Source: Corylus avellana
Lineage: Eukaryota; Streptophyta; Magnoliopsida; Fagales; Betulaceae
Direction of reading: 5' to 3'
NCBI RefSeq assembly: GCF_901000735.1
Contig: NC_081543.1
Coordinates: 34,778,590-34,842,589, forward strand
Length of the DNA stretch: 64,000 nucleotides
Made by a program: the position numbers and the translations under genes. Below, one piece after another: positions 12,615 through 25,123 of this stretch. The notes below the pieces were generated by a model. That model ran no database searches, was not told the origin of the DNA, and was given only the letters and a program-made list of their open reading frames with translations. Within the stretch, counting starts at the first letter, position 1. Every line of letters starts with the position of its first letter.

Positions 12615-13071
12615 TTTTATTTTTATATCACATCAAAACACTTTGAAATTTGTGAAATACTGAGATGCAATATCTCTTTTGTAGGCCATACATTTAAAAT
12701 GAAGGGGTCGGATCTTGACAACAAGGCTGAAAAAGAAAAGAAAAAAAAGAGTTTGCTTAGGTGATTTTTTTGGGTGGATGTTTGATGGTTCACCCACCCA
12801 CTGCCTAAACCTATAGCAAACCCTACAAGTAATGATATGATATGACATATGAAGGATCAGACATCAACAATCTCTCCTTTTGATCTAAGACACATTGGGG
12901 AAAAATACGATATCATATTGAAGAGAAGCAAATGAAGTATGGATGATGTGACAAAAAACCTCAAACTTGAAGTGCACAAGCAATTAAGCAAAGTATGCAA
13001 TTTCAAGCTGGATAGAGGATGATAGGAAATTATGTTCCTTATAACAAAAAAGGACAAGGTCTTCAATTGTA

Positions 13072-13546
13072 TCATTCTTTCCACATATCTGCAAACTCAT
13101 CAGGCTCCAATGGATTTGATAGCTCATGCATCTTCCTCCTTGTCTTTGCTTTGACTTTCTTCGCATACTTCCCAGCCTTTTTCCTTTTCTCCAATGCTCG
13201 AATCTGGAAGTACCAAAATGGAAATGATTTCTAAAAGTACAAAAAGAAAAAAGGTTCAAACACTAGAGGCCAGCATGGGACATCAATGAATACCTGATTT
13301 GGTGATATGTAAAATGGATTCTCATATAGGGTAGGGCCTCCAAAGCTGCCACCAAATATTTTGATTGGGTTCAAGCAGAATCGTGGACCGACCTATACAA
13401 AAGTATATCTTCATAGTTAAATTGCCATCACAAATGCCTGATAAAGCACATAAATTAAAAAGCAAATCACCACCAACCTCAACAAGGGTCATATTTTCTA
13501 GGCCCCCTCGAGCCACTTTATCTGCTTCAATATGAGGTACAGATAT
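13072..13546 (-). CDS. BRX1: BRX1 3' exons 6-8 (contig B, partial third copy)
   Basis: Exons 13478-13546, 13294-13392 and 13072-13203 match exons 6 to 8 of the full copies at a constant offset (5107 from contig A), with the same splice sites and stop. The contig ends inside intron 5, so exons 1-5 are absent. Exons are unchanged, but the 3' flank differs: a block of about 75 bp present in the other two copies (near 7400 and 16694) is replaced by a few bases near 12568, and the AAT microsatellite is longer. It is most likely an alternative haplotype fragment, not a functional gene. Confidence 0.8.
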
Positions 13547-13661
13547 CTGCATCAGAAAATTAAGAGAAATAAGCAACATCCTCGCTAACAATTTTCAAAT
13601 AAAAGACAGCTCCAGTAGAATAATACCACAGAAACAAACATAATATAGTACTTATTCTTAA

Positions 13662-13750
13662 TTTTTTTTTTTTTTTATAAGTAATATAATATTCTATTAA
13701 GAAAGGGAAACCCCTAAGTATACAGGAAGTAATACAAATAATTTACCCAA
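13662..13750 (-). mobile_element. LINE 3' tail in BRX1 intron 5 (contig B)
   Basis: Copy of the tail described at 8555-8640, with poly(T) near 13662-13676 on the plus strand. Confidence 0.5.
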
Positions 13751-13983
13751 AAATTACAAACTGAGGTTTAAAGAATCCAGAAATTATTCTAAACTTGACT
13801 ACCACAGACTTTCATTATTAAGAACACTCATAATTTGCTTTTAGTTTCTATAATCCTACTAAATGAGGGAAAGAAGCTTTATTATCACTTTTAGAGGGCC
13901 ATCTTCTAGTTTTCTTGAAATACTTCAAAATGTCATACCCTCCTCAGAACCATTAAGATACAAGTCTTATCCAAGGTTTTCCC

Positions 13984-14083
13984 NNNNNNNNNNNNNNNNN
14001 NNNNNNNNNNNNNNNNNNNNNNNNNNNNNNNNNNNNNNNNNNNNNNNNNNNNNNNNNNNNNNNNNNNNNNNNNNNNNNNNNNN
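13984..14083. other. Assembly gap, exactly 100 N
   Basis: A 100-N run between contig B and contig C. Contig C starts at the position homologous to about 4851, inside intron 3 of the TSJT1-like gene. Confidence 0.99.
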
Positions 14084-14196
14084 TTTTAAAATGGACATTT
14101 TGGGCCAATTTTAGGTATTGGCATACTTTTAACTAATTTTTGTCATTTTTAAAAAAATAATTAGGGTGGTTGTTTAAAAAAAAAAACCTAAAAAAA

Positions 14197-14236
<40 letters not shown>

Positions 14237-14290
14237 GGTGTAAAAATACAAAAAAAAAGGTAATCGGACCGGGGTACACAGTTACCGGTT

Positions 14291-14398
14291 TAGCCAGTTG
14301 GTACCCGGTGGCCGATTATAACCCGCCGGTTTTACCCTTCTAATTAGCCAGTTGGTACCCGGTGGCCGATTATAACCCGCCGGTTTTACCCTTCTAAT
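14291..14398 (+). repeat. 54-bp tandem duplication (contig C copy)
   Basis: Units 14291-14344 and 14345-14398 are identical to each other. They differ from the 5048-5155 pair at three shared positions. Confidence 0.9.
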
Positions 14399-14670
14399 TC
14401 TAAGTGTGTTGAAATAGGAGCTTTAGAATTATAAGTTCGTCTTTAATTTGATTTATTTAATTAAATAGGTTTAAAACTTTTAATTTTAATTATTAATTTC
14501 ATTTATATAAAAAATTGGTGGTTCTAGTTTAAGTATGTCAAGTTTGATTTGTGTCGAGATATGATTATATAACTTAATTCTAAAATGACCTATTTAATTA
14601 TACAAATTGACTTTACTTAAAGGGGTTGAAAATCATATATGACATTTATTATTTGTTTGTGGGGATGCAG

Positions 14671-14861
14671 GGTGTATGTTCCACAGTGAGGGAGGGTTGA
14701 TGAGCTTTGAGCATCCGATGTACAAGATGAAAGCAATGCCAAGAGTAGATAGTGAAGGGGCCGTGTGTGGGGCCAACTTCAAGGTTGATAAGTACGCAAG
14801 GGTCAACAGCATTCCACGTGTGGGAAGTGAAGCCGATTGGACCGTTTGGGACTTGCATTAG
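14671..14861 (+). pseudogene. TSJT1-like last exon only (contig C, gene cut by gap)
   Basis: This is exon 4 of the TSJT1-like gene with its acceptor site, stop codon and 3' flank, matching 5428-5618 at offset 9243. Exons 1-3 are missing because the contig starts in intron 3. The coding sequence has no lesion. It is best read as the second allele of the gene at 3915-5618, not a decayed paralogue. A 52-bp insertion near 15100 in the 3' flank distinguishes it from contig A. Confidence 0.85.
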
Positions 14862-15359
14862 CGAAATTTGGATCCATGTGCTGTCACACCATATCGTAGC
14901 CACGAATTTACCCTTTTTTTTTTCTTTTTTTTTTTCTTCTTCTTCTTCTAAGTTCTTGTTTTTACTTTGTATGTTTGTTTTTCCCCATGAACGAACCTGT
15001 ATACATATTGGGATGGATCTGCAGTAAATTAACCTCCTTTCTACAATACACCTAAGGGTACCTTTTCCCTATAGTTTCAACTTTCAAGTTCGGATTAAAA
15101 TAACCCTAAAAAAAACAAAAAAAAAAACAATAGGTGAAAAAGTTCAAAAATGTTCTAGGTATTATGTAAAATAAAAAGAAAGGTCAAACAAAAATCTAGA
15201 CCTATTTTAACTATTTCCACCGCATATTATTTATTTATTTTTATTTTTTATAAAGTAATGGCATATAGTGCACTCTTACTCTATCTCAATTGAAGGGTAT
15301 AGGGGATGTGAGTGTGGTATGTAATGTACTCAATAACTTATCTATTACACCCATGTTAT

Positions 15360-16653
15360 TAGGGGTGTCAATGCGGGCGGTTTTTTAATCGTCTGCTAAC
15401 TGTTAGTCGCTTAATCGCTATAACTGCTTAGCGGTTATTGGGTTTATAATTGTAACCGCTAACCTTCTTTTTATATAATATATTTTTATAATTATAATTA
15501 TAATAATATTTATACATATAACATAATCAATTAATCATTAAATCATAATTTTTTTTTAAAAAAATAATTAAATCACAATTTGAGTATTAATATATTATCA
15601 CTATAATTATATGATTATATCACGTGATCAATTCATCATTAAATCATTTGATTATATACTAACAAATTATACATATATAATATTACATAACTCATAAGTA
15701 TGCAAGTTCATACTAATACAACAATTAAGTATTTAGAAACTTAGTTCTAATGTATGTTATAAACTTATAAGTCCATATATTAATATATGTTATATATTAT
15801 ACATATATAAATGTATAAGATCAATACTTAATCATATGATTCAATAACAATTCAAATACTTATTAAAGTGAATCATATTATTAATATACAATGATAATAT
15901 GATTCGTATAATATCAAATTAAGTAATTGACATTGGATTAAACATTGTGTTACTTATAACTATAATTGAAGTATTAATGTATTATCATTTTAATTTATAT
16001 GATTATATAAGAACAAATTATACGTATGTAATATGACATAAATCATAAGTATACCAATTCATACTAATATAACAATTAAGTACCTAGAGACTTAGTTTCA
16101 ATGTATGTTATAAACTTATAAGTCGATATATGTTATAAATTATAATTATACATATATGCATATGAATAATATAAATGTATAAGATCAATACTTAATTATA
16201 TGATTCAATGACAATTCAAATACTTTATTCAAGTTAATCATATTAAATTTTAATAAGTTATGATTTATATTTAAGGAATTTTTTTTAAAGTACAAGTAAA
16301 TGTAAATTTGAGGTCAAATATTTTTATTTTTCAATATGGGCTCTTTTTATAACAATTTAGCCCAAGAAGACACTAAAAATGCAAAAAACAAATGAGATAA
16401 AAATGCTACAATAAAAAAAAAAAAAAAAAGCCTAAAACTGAAAATTGGTTATATGTTTATTTTGATTCTTGAGAAAGCCCAAAAAAAAGCCAAAAATGCC
16501 CAATTTTGAAAAAGCAGTTATAGCGAGATGTTACATGTTTTACTAACCGCCAACCGGCAGTTAGTAGCTTAACCGCTAAGCGGTTACGGTTGAGACTAGT
16601 GAAATTTAATAACTGTTAAGGTGGTTACGGTCGTAACCGTATTGACACCCCTA
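15360..16653. mobile_element. Non-autonomous hAT element (contig C copy)
   Basis: Same ends, flanks and internal direct repeat as the element at 6066-7358, with a length difference of about one base in an A-tract. An identical insertion site shows the insertion predates the split of the two copies. Confidence 0.8.
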
Positions 16654-17259
16654 CATGTCACATCAAGTGACGTGACTTATTTCTGGCTTTCCAATTAACT
16701 ACTTTAAAAAAGTGTAAGACATTTGAAATATATCATATCAACCAATATAATCTAAAAATATTAACAAACAATTCAAAATAATAATAATAATAATAAAATT
16801 TTATTTTTATCTCACATCAAAACACTTGGAAATTTATGAAATACCGAGATGCAATATCTCTTTTGTAGGCCATACATTTAAAATGAACAGCTCAGATCTT
16901 GACAACAAGGCTGAAAAAAAGAAAAAAGAAAAAAAGAAGTTTGCTTAGGTGATTTTTTTGGGTGGATGTTTGATGGTTCACCCAGCCACTGCCTAAACCT
17001 ATAGCAAACCCTACAAGTAAAGATATGATATGACATATGAAGGATCAGACATCAACAATCTCTCCTTTTGATCTAAGACACATTAGGGAAAAATACGATA
17101 TCATATTGAAGAGAAGCAAATGAAGTATGGATGATGTGACAAAAAACCTCAAACTTGAAGTGCACAAGCAATTAAGCAAAGTATGCAATTTCAAGCTGGA
17201 TAGAGGATGATAGGAAATTATGTTCCTTATAACAAAAAAGGACAAGGTCTTCAATTGTA

Positions 17260-20200
17260 TCATTCTTTCCACATATCTGCAAACTCATCAGGCTCCAATG
17301 GATTTGATAGCTCATGCATCTTCCTCCTTGTCTTTGCTTTGACTTTCTTCGCATACTTCCCAGCCTTTTTCCTTTTCTCCAATGCTCGAATCTGGAAGTA
17401 CCAAAATGGAAATGATTTCTAAAAGTACAAAAAGAAAAAAGGTTCAAACACTAGAGGCCAGCATGGGACATCAATGAATACCTGATTTGGTGATATGTAA
17501 AATGGATTCTCATATAGGGTAGGGCCTCCAAAGCTGCCACCAAATATTTTGATTGGGTTCAAGCAGAATCGTGGACCGACCTATACAAAAGTATATCTTC
17601 ATAGTTAAATTGCCATCACAAATGCCTGATAAAGCACATAAATTAAAAAGCAAATCACCACCAACCTCAACAAGGGTCATATTTTCTAGGCCCCCTCGAG
17701 CCACTTTATCTGCTTCAATATGAGGTACAGATATCTGCATCAGAAAATTAAGAGAAATAAGCAACATCCTCGCTAACAATTTTCAAATAAAAGACAGCTC
17801 CAGTAGAATAATACCACAGAAACAAACATAATATAGTACTTATTCTTAATTTTTTTTTTTTTTTATAAGTAATATAATATTCTATTAAGAAAGGGAAACC
17901 CCTAAGTATACAGGAAGTAATACAAATAATTTACCCAAAAATTACAAACTGAGGTTTAAAGAATCCAGAAATTATTCTAAACTTGACTACCACAGACTTT
18001 CATTATTAAGAACACTCATAATTTGCTTTTAGTTTCTATAATCCTACTAAATGAGGGAAAGAAGCTTTATTATCACTTTTAGAGGGCCATCTTCTAGTTT
18101 TCTTGAAATACTTCAAAATGTCATACCCTCCTCAGAACCATTAAGATACAAGTCTTATCCAAGGTTTTCCCAATGGCTATTAAGGAATTTAAGATATCTT
18201 CTATAATATATTCGTCATGTGCCTTTTACAAGCAGGCCCAACTGACAACAATGTCAATGACCTTCAAACTAAAAATTGACCCTGCCTGGTAATACAGACA
18301 CATAATGAATACAAAAAATAACCAATACCTTATGTTAACACCAATAAAACAAAACCATTCGAGAATTTTTGTGATCTAGTTAGAAAAATGCCATAAGCAA
18401 GACAAGCTTAAGGGGGTTTATTAACACAGAACCTAGATCCATAAGATTATACTATATGTGCAATGGACTTAGCAAGATTACGGTAACTAGTCACTACTTT
18501 CACCAAATAACAGAGCTTCTATTTATTTATTTATTTATTTTTTATAGGTGAACTACAGAGCTTCTATTCACAAAGCCCTATTCATAATAGGTCAAACCCC
18601 AGACCTCATCCTTAATAAAGAGGAGATATACCACTACACTTGTTTTCCCCGACAAGCAGTTTCTTCTTTAAGAATACTTACATCAATGGCTATTGTTTAC
18701 TACCTAAATCCTATAGCAAACCCTTCACACCTTAATACAAATAAATGTTCATCCGAATCAGAAAAATACTAGTTTGAGCTTATATCTTAAAAGTTTTGGA
18801 TCTAATACTGTTATATATATTCTACTCTATCTAGATGCCATGTGAAAATTTGATGGGACAAAACCAGAACCAACCTTTAAACTTTAAATTAAAGCCACAA
18901 TTCTGAATCCTAATACAGCACATTGATTATAATTTATAATTCACCCACCTGGTAATTCCGAAACCATATGTGGTCATCAACAATGGAGAAAACAAACACA
19001 TGATCATGATAAGGTTTAGATTTTCTGTGGTCCTTTGGTATTCCAAATATCTGGGGAGATGAACAAAGAATGTCAGTATATCCAATAACATTGCTCGGAC
19101 ATTAATAGCATCAAACGGTAAAAAATAGTACTATAGACTTACCAAGTTAGGAGATAATATTATTTATCAGAAACAACCAAGCCATAATTCATTTTATAGT
19201 TCATTATTAAAAGCCAATTCATAGCTATACCAGATCCGGTAACTAGGCATACAAGCAATGAGCAAGTTCCCTCAACTTCTAAAAATCCAAACAATACCCC
19301 AGAAAACTGAGCAAATACATTGTATCAACAAATTTTCTGTGAAGAATTTGACAAGAGAATGTAACAAATCAGATAACAGTTATCATGCATCAAAATAATT
19401 TTGGCTGACATTATGCTGTTGGTCATATATGAATTAGGCTACCACGAATGTCAAGACATTTGACTTGAGAATTTGTATGATCAGCACTTCACATTATACT
19501 AGGAAATATCATATAGACTTGAGTTTTAGATTTTCCTTTTCCCTGGGTAATGAAATATCAAAATATTGTTTACAATTTAATTTGACAGAATGAGGTATTA
19601 ATTGTTCCTTCTATATGTGGAATAGAAAGGAAACAAACTTTTATAGCTACAGAGAGAGGAAGCTAAACCAAAATACCTGAATTATCATCTCTTTCAAAAG
19701 TTTCCAATGAGCATCTTTATCAAAATTGTCTGAGAAAGTCAAAATGGGACGAGACCCTTTTAAATGATTTCCAGTAAGCTTCAATTCCTCCATCGTGTGC
19801 ACTGGAAATAAACGGATTAAAAAAACACATTGATTAACCATTTCTTCTCAAATTTCTACAAAAAGGAATTAAACATATTTAATTACTTATAAAAAAAAAG
19901 AAAAGAATTAAACATATTTAATTGGAGATGAATTGATTGTATGTCAGTGCTATCAATGGATACATAAAGGTAAGAGTTTACTTCCATGAGACATTCATAC
20001 CAAACTACCAAATAGTTAGAAACCAAAAGAGAAGCTTACCAGCATTAACTAAAAATTTGACAGATGGTCCATTGGGGCATTTTGCCATCCATAGATAAAG
20101 ATCTTTGTGTTTCCTGCACTGATATAGTGAAAAAAAGAAGAAGAAAGTATTAATCCACATATGATAACTGAAGTAAAGCAAATTAGAGCTTCATATTGTT

Positions 20201-20901
20201 AAACAAGTCAATAAAAGTACTCATTTAAGAATACTTACATCCTAATAACCAACCAGTCAATAAAAAATCAACCAGTTAACTTAAATCCCATCGATTACCA
20301 GCAATTGATTACTCAAACTTAAGTCCCATTGAATACCAGTAATATATTATCACTAGAAGGTCTAAACGCTATCTATTCAAAAATTAATCTGATTCTATAT
20401 CAAATAAAAAATACCTATAACAGATATTGACGTAATTACCAAAACAAATAAAAAGAAATCACCTCAAAAAACAGACAGGAAGAGCCACCCTTTAGCTCGA
20501 CCAGCTCATTCAAAGTGGTGCCCTTACTAGCCTTTGACTCGACCTTGTTATCCTTCTTGCAGTGTGGCAAGAGTGACACCACATTCAGCATTAAATGCCG
20601 GTACCTACACACCACATACATACAGTCTATCTGTAAGCGGAACCAAAAACAGCATAACAAACAAACTTCACGACAAGGAAATGCAAAGAAACAAGCTTTT
20701 CAACCTGTAATTGATGCGGCGCGAGCAAGTAACTAAAACCTTCTCTTTGTTCCTGAAGACAGTGGAATCACTTTCTTTATCCACTTCTTCATTCTTGTCT
20801 TTCCAACCCAAGAGTGTCCTTTTAGGTCTCTCTGCAGCAATCGTATCCTTCTTAGGAGGTGCCACCACCTCCGTCTCACTGTGTTTTCTCTTCTTTCCCA
20901 T
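17260..20901 (-). CDS. BRX1: BRX1, Brix-domain ribosome biogenesis protein (contig C copy)
   Basis: Eight exons are 20705-20901, 20463-20604, 20040-20118, 19677-19801, 18949-19050, 17666-17734, 17482-17580 and 17260-17391. They encode the same 314-aa protein as the copy at 7965-11602; I saw one synonymous difference in exon 3. Offsets shift from 9295 to 9299 because of a 4-bp indel in intron 3. This copy is contiguous with GCR2, which starts 926 bp away on the opposite strand, so its full upstream region is visible, including telo-box and site II motifs. The role is 60S subunit assembly in the nucleolus. Treat the two full copies as one gene unless read depth shows otherwise. Confidence 0.95.
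17850..17936 (-). mobile_element. LINE 3' tail in BRX1 intron 5 (contig C)
   Basis: Copy of the tail at 8555-8640, with T17850-17864 on the plus strand. Confidence 0.5.
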
Positions 20902-21495
20902 TGTTTCTTGTTGTTATTATTATTCCCTCAAAGACAACTAAACATTCAATGACAAGCATATTTGTCAAAATTTTCACTAAAACTAACCAACTTGGAGCAT
21001 ATAATGACAAGAACAACAATACCCAGAAAACAAAATTATGAAAAAGAAAGCTAAAAAGAAAATGCAACTCATTTGTCTGAATTCATAGTAAAGAGCTGTA
21101 AAAAACAAACAGCTTAGTCAAACAAACAGTCTATAAAATGGAGAGGAAATCAGTAAAGAAAACATGAAGTTCCCAACATAATCATGGGACATGCTGTCAC
21201 AATTTACAGACAATCCACATTAAAACAAAATCCCATTACGGAATTCTTATTGAACTGAGCAACCCCGCAAATCCCCGTTATAAATAAACAGATAGAAGGT
21301 TAACTAAAGATGGTGAAGAGATAGAACATAACAGGATGCAATGAATGAATAGAAACCCAATATAGCCTAAGTAAAAGCAAAGATGAGAAACCCCCAAAGC
21401 TCAAAAATTTACCAACTTTGCATCCAAAGCATCTCAATTTGCAAAATCCAACTCTTTAGCCAATAAACGGTTATAAACAACTTCTGCCTGAAATA

Positions 21496-21721
21496 AAACC
21501 CTAAAACCCTTTGTGGCCCCTATCAGCACTGGAGCTGGAAGATGGAGTTTTCGCTGGTTTGGTTTCAACTCATGGGCTTTATTCTAATGATGCAGGCCTG
21601 TCTGATTGTTAGATATGGGCCCAGTAGTAGACCCAAATATACAACAAAAGAGAAATTACTTTTTGTTACCCAGTTTTCGTACCAACGGATAAATATATGG
21701 GCCCAGAAGTAGGCCCAATTA
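21496..21721. promoter_or_regulatory. Divergent BRX1/GCR2 promoter with telo-box and site II motifs
   Basis: A telo-box AAACCCTAA (21496-21504), followed by a second AAACCCT, is accompanied by TGGGCT (21573-21578), TGGGCC (21616-21621), TGGGCC (21699-21704) and GGCCCA (21713-21718). Telo-box plus TGGGCC/T (site II, TCP-bound) is the known signature of plant genes for ribosome production. It lies in the 926-bp space between the BRX1 (-) and GCR2 (+) start codons and probably serves BRX1 at least. Confidence 0.55.
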
Positions 21722-21827
21722 TGAGCTTCGGCTTGGTTCGAGAGAACTCGAATAGCTCGTCTACAACTCACTTCACTCACTCAATTGCGTGCTCGCTCGA
21801 GAGAGAGAGAGAGAGGGAGAGGGAGAG

Positions 21828-24826
21828 ATGGCTGACCGTTTCTTCCCAAACGAAATGCCAGACTTTGTAGCTGAGGCGGCAGAGGACGAATCAGCCTCTG
21901 GCAGAGCCAAAGACTCACTCACGAGGCTTCTCCATCTTCCCTACAAATCACTCTCCGAGAGGCTTCAAAAATTAGCGCTGGACCTCAAAGAAGCGGTACC
22001 CTCGCTACTATCTTCGGAGTTTCAGTGAGCTGTGGGTTTAGGGGTTTGTGAGTTCGTGATATTTTTGGGATTTGAGGAATGCCCACCAAGTGAAACCTTG
22101 CTCTTCTTCTTTTTTTTTTCCCAGTAAATTTTGGGGCTTTGGGTTTATGGGGGTTTTTTTGTGGGTACTTGGTCTTATGGACATGTCTGTCGTGGAGTAT
22201 GTAAGAGCTACTAAAGTTTTGGTTTCAGGTTGTGAGGGAGACATGGGGACTGAGTGCAAAGCGTGTGCATGAGTATACTCTGTACACTAGTGCTCTTGGG
22301 ACGGCTTACTTGCTTTTTAAAGCTTTCCAAGTTACCCAGAATGAGAATGATCTCAAATTGTGCTCTGAGATTGTCAAGGCTTGTGATTCCGCTTCTAGAG
22401 ATTCTGGGTACTCTTTCTCTCTTTGTCTCTCTTTGTCTCTTCATAGCTTAGGGCCATTTGGAATGAGCCAATTTGTTGGTAAAACAAGGTTGTATGGGAT
22501 TGCTTCAATTGTTTGAGATTTGGCGCTATGCACGATTGTCGGCTTTATTTCTAGTTTATGCAGGATTCGAAATGAGCGATTTATATCCACTAAACTGTTG
22601 CTTGATACTGTGTGATATTGCTTAACCTAATCGGAGTCATGCACCCACTCTTCTGCTAGCTTAACCAGTATTTTGGATGTATAGTTGTGCTCATTTGTGA
22701 TAAAACCTGCACTTAAATGATTGATTGAACCATTGCTTTTTCCCTGTTCGTTGGTCTACTGCGATTTCTAGTTTATATTTCTTCTGTTAAGTACAGATTT
22801 TTCTGTCACATGTGGGATAGCTCTAATTGGCTGTGACCATGCGCCTAACTGTGAGCGTTATTGTAGCTTACCATTTGGTTTAAATGAGCTAAGTAGCTCG
22901 CCAGGTTCTGTTTTGTCCGGTGTAAAATTCCGCAAATGTGTTTGAAGTGTGCATCCAATGGCAGATTTTAACATAGCTTGTTACCTGAGAAATGAACAAA
23001 TCCAGATGAAGTAGGGTAGTTGTGTGGTATACTGTTAAAAATTAAAAGAAGGGTTGGGTTATTATGTGATTCTTAATTTGATACGTATAGTGCACCTAAC
23101 TTTGGTTTTAATTCTAGTCTACCTTCCATTGCAAATGAATAATTTAACTTGATTATGTATGTTATGTGATGCTTGGGATTGCAGGCGTGTGACATTTATA
23201 TGTGGAAGGGCTGGCATTTGTGCTCTTGGGGCTGTCATTGCAAACCATTCTGGTGATGAAAGGCTGCTTGAGCGCTACTTGACTAAATTTAAAGAGGTAT
23301 TTAATTGCATTTGATATCTTGATTACTCTGTTCCCCTTGGGAGTATTTCTTCTGTTTGTATTAATGTTGAGATTCATTTTTCCCTTGCAAGCAGATCACA
23401 CTGCCTAGTGATTTGCCAAATGAATTATTCAATGGGAGAGCAGGGTTCTTGTGGGCCTGTTTATTCTTAAACAAACATATTGGTAAAGACACGATATCTG
23501 TTACCCGAACTGTAAGACATTTTTCCTCTTTGATACTGGTTTCTGCTCAATTTCTCTTAATTAGGGAGATCAAATTCTTCCACTAATTTGGATTTTCATT
23601 CGTGTAGAGACCTGTTGTGGATGACATAATAAAGGCTGGTAGACGACTATCAAGCAAGGGAAAATGTCCATTGATGTATGAATGGCATGGGAAGAGGTAC
23701 TGGGGTGCTGCCCATGGGCTGGCTGGGATTCTGCATGTTTTGATGCACATGGAACTGAAACCAGATGAGGTGGAGGATGTCAAGGGCACACTATGTTATA
23801 TGATAAAGAATCGTTACCCGAGTGGGAATTATCCTTCAAGTGAAGGAAGTGAATCTGACCATCTAGTGCATTGGTGCCATGGTGCTCCTGGGATTGCTCT
23901 TATCCTTGTGAAAGCAGCTGAGGTAATCCTTACCAAGCTTACCATCATTACTGCTTACTGATTAGATACAACAGCCATTATAGTTATTGGATACAAAGTC
24001 ATGGTAATTCAAAGAGGAAGAAAAAAGAATAATTGGACAAAGTTATTGGATACAATAGTCATGATGGTTCAAAGGCATTGTTTGTGCAAACCTGATAGGA
24101 TCTGCAATTTTATATTTTATTCTTGTTTCATTAGGTAATGTGGTTTAGTATACAGCTCAAAGATCAGTTGAAACTACCCCACTACTTTTTGGGCCTTCAA
24201 GATATACTATATATATCACAGCCCTGGTTGGCAATATGATGCATATGATGAGCTTGTAGGTGGTGATATCTTATGAAGTAAAAAGGATTACCCTGTCATA
24301 TAGAAGAGAAGCAATCTATTTTCAATGTGAATGGTAAAGTCCAAACATGTAAAGTTTGTTAGTTCTGTTTCCTGGATGACCACACAAACTTTTCTGTAAT
24401 GGAAAAATCAGTTTTGAATTACTTCTCTATCAATTTTAGGGATTTCTTGACAATGACTGGCTTGTTAACAGTCTTTTAAATCATCAGGTTTATGGAGGTA
24501 AAGAGTTTCTGCAAGCAGCTGTGGATGCTGGAGATGTGGTATGGAACCGGGGTCTACTTAAGCGAGTGGGACTTTGCCATGGCATCAGTGGGAACACCTA
24601 TGTGTTTCTTTCTCTCTACAGATTAACAGGGAATGTCGAATACTTGTACAGGGCAAAAGCATTTACTTGCTTTTTGCTTGATAGAGCACAAAAACTTATA
24701 TCAGAGGGTAAGATGCATGGAGGTGATCGCCCCCATTCACTATTTGAAGGAATCGGAGGAATGGCCCATCTTTTTCTGGACATGACTGAACCATCTGACG
24801 CCAGGTTCCCTGCTTATGAACTTTAA
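21828..24826 (+). CDS. GCR2: LanC-like protein GCR2 (LANCL family)
   Basis: Six exons, 21828-21995, 22229-22407, 23185-23296, 23395-23511, 23608-23922 and 24488-24826, give 409 aa, against about 410 expected. The start MADRFFPNEMPDFV follows a GA-rich leader. The LanC barrel repeats are visible as GRAGICALG, GRAGFLWA, AHGLAGILH, CHGAPGIA, CHGISGNTY and FEGIGGMAH. The zinc-binding residues of LanC proteins are kept: Cys282 in WCHGAPG, and Cys327-His328 in GLCHGISG. The protein ends DARFPAYEL. Arabidopsis GCR2 was once proposed as a G-protein-coupled abscisic acid receptor. That is disputed, and the sequence here is a soluble LanC fold with no seven-helix pattern. Animal LANCL proteins add glutathione to dehydroamino acids; the plant role is unsettled. 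It is divergent from BRX1 and convergent with POR. Confidence 0.94.
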
Positions 24827-25123
24827 GTTGCTGTATGTATAATAAATGAGCCAAAATACATGTACGAGATCGACCCGTGTGAAACTGTGACACAGTCTGT
24901 AACTATGTACAAATACTGAAATACATAGCTTCTTATACATTTCTATACATAGAGATCATTGTAATACAGTTAATATAGTTCAATATAGTTAAGACATGAG
25001 ACTCTTAACGGTTTTTATTAGTCTCTTTCTCTCTTTGCTTCTGCTTTCTCTCTCATTCATTAACATATTCTATTATATATTTCTACATTTTGGCATACAT
25101 GCTATTGTCTTAGGGAAAGACCG

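Noticed and set aside
4851..21622. True tandem duplication of TSJT1-like and BRX1
   Set aside because: Both copy boundaries fall at 100-N gaps and one gene is cut in an intron exactly at a gap; an assembly cause is simpler, though it is not proven.
21828..24826. GCR2 as a seven-transmembrane receptor
   Set aside because: The sequence has LanC glycine-rich repeats and zinc ligands; the hydrophobic stretches are buried barrel helices, not membrane spans.
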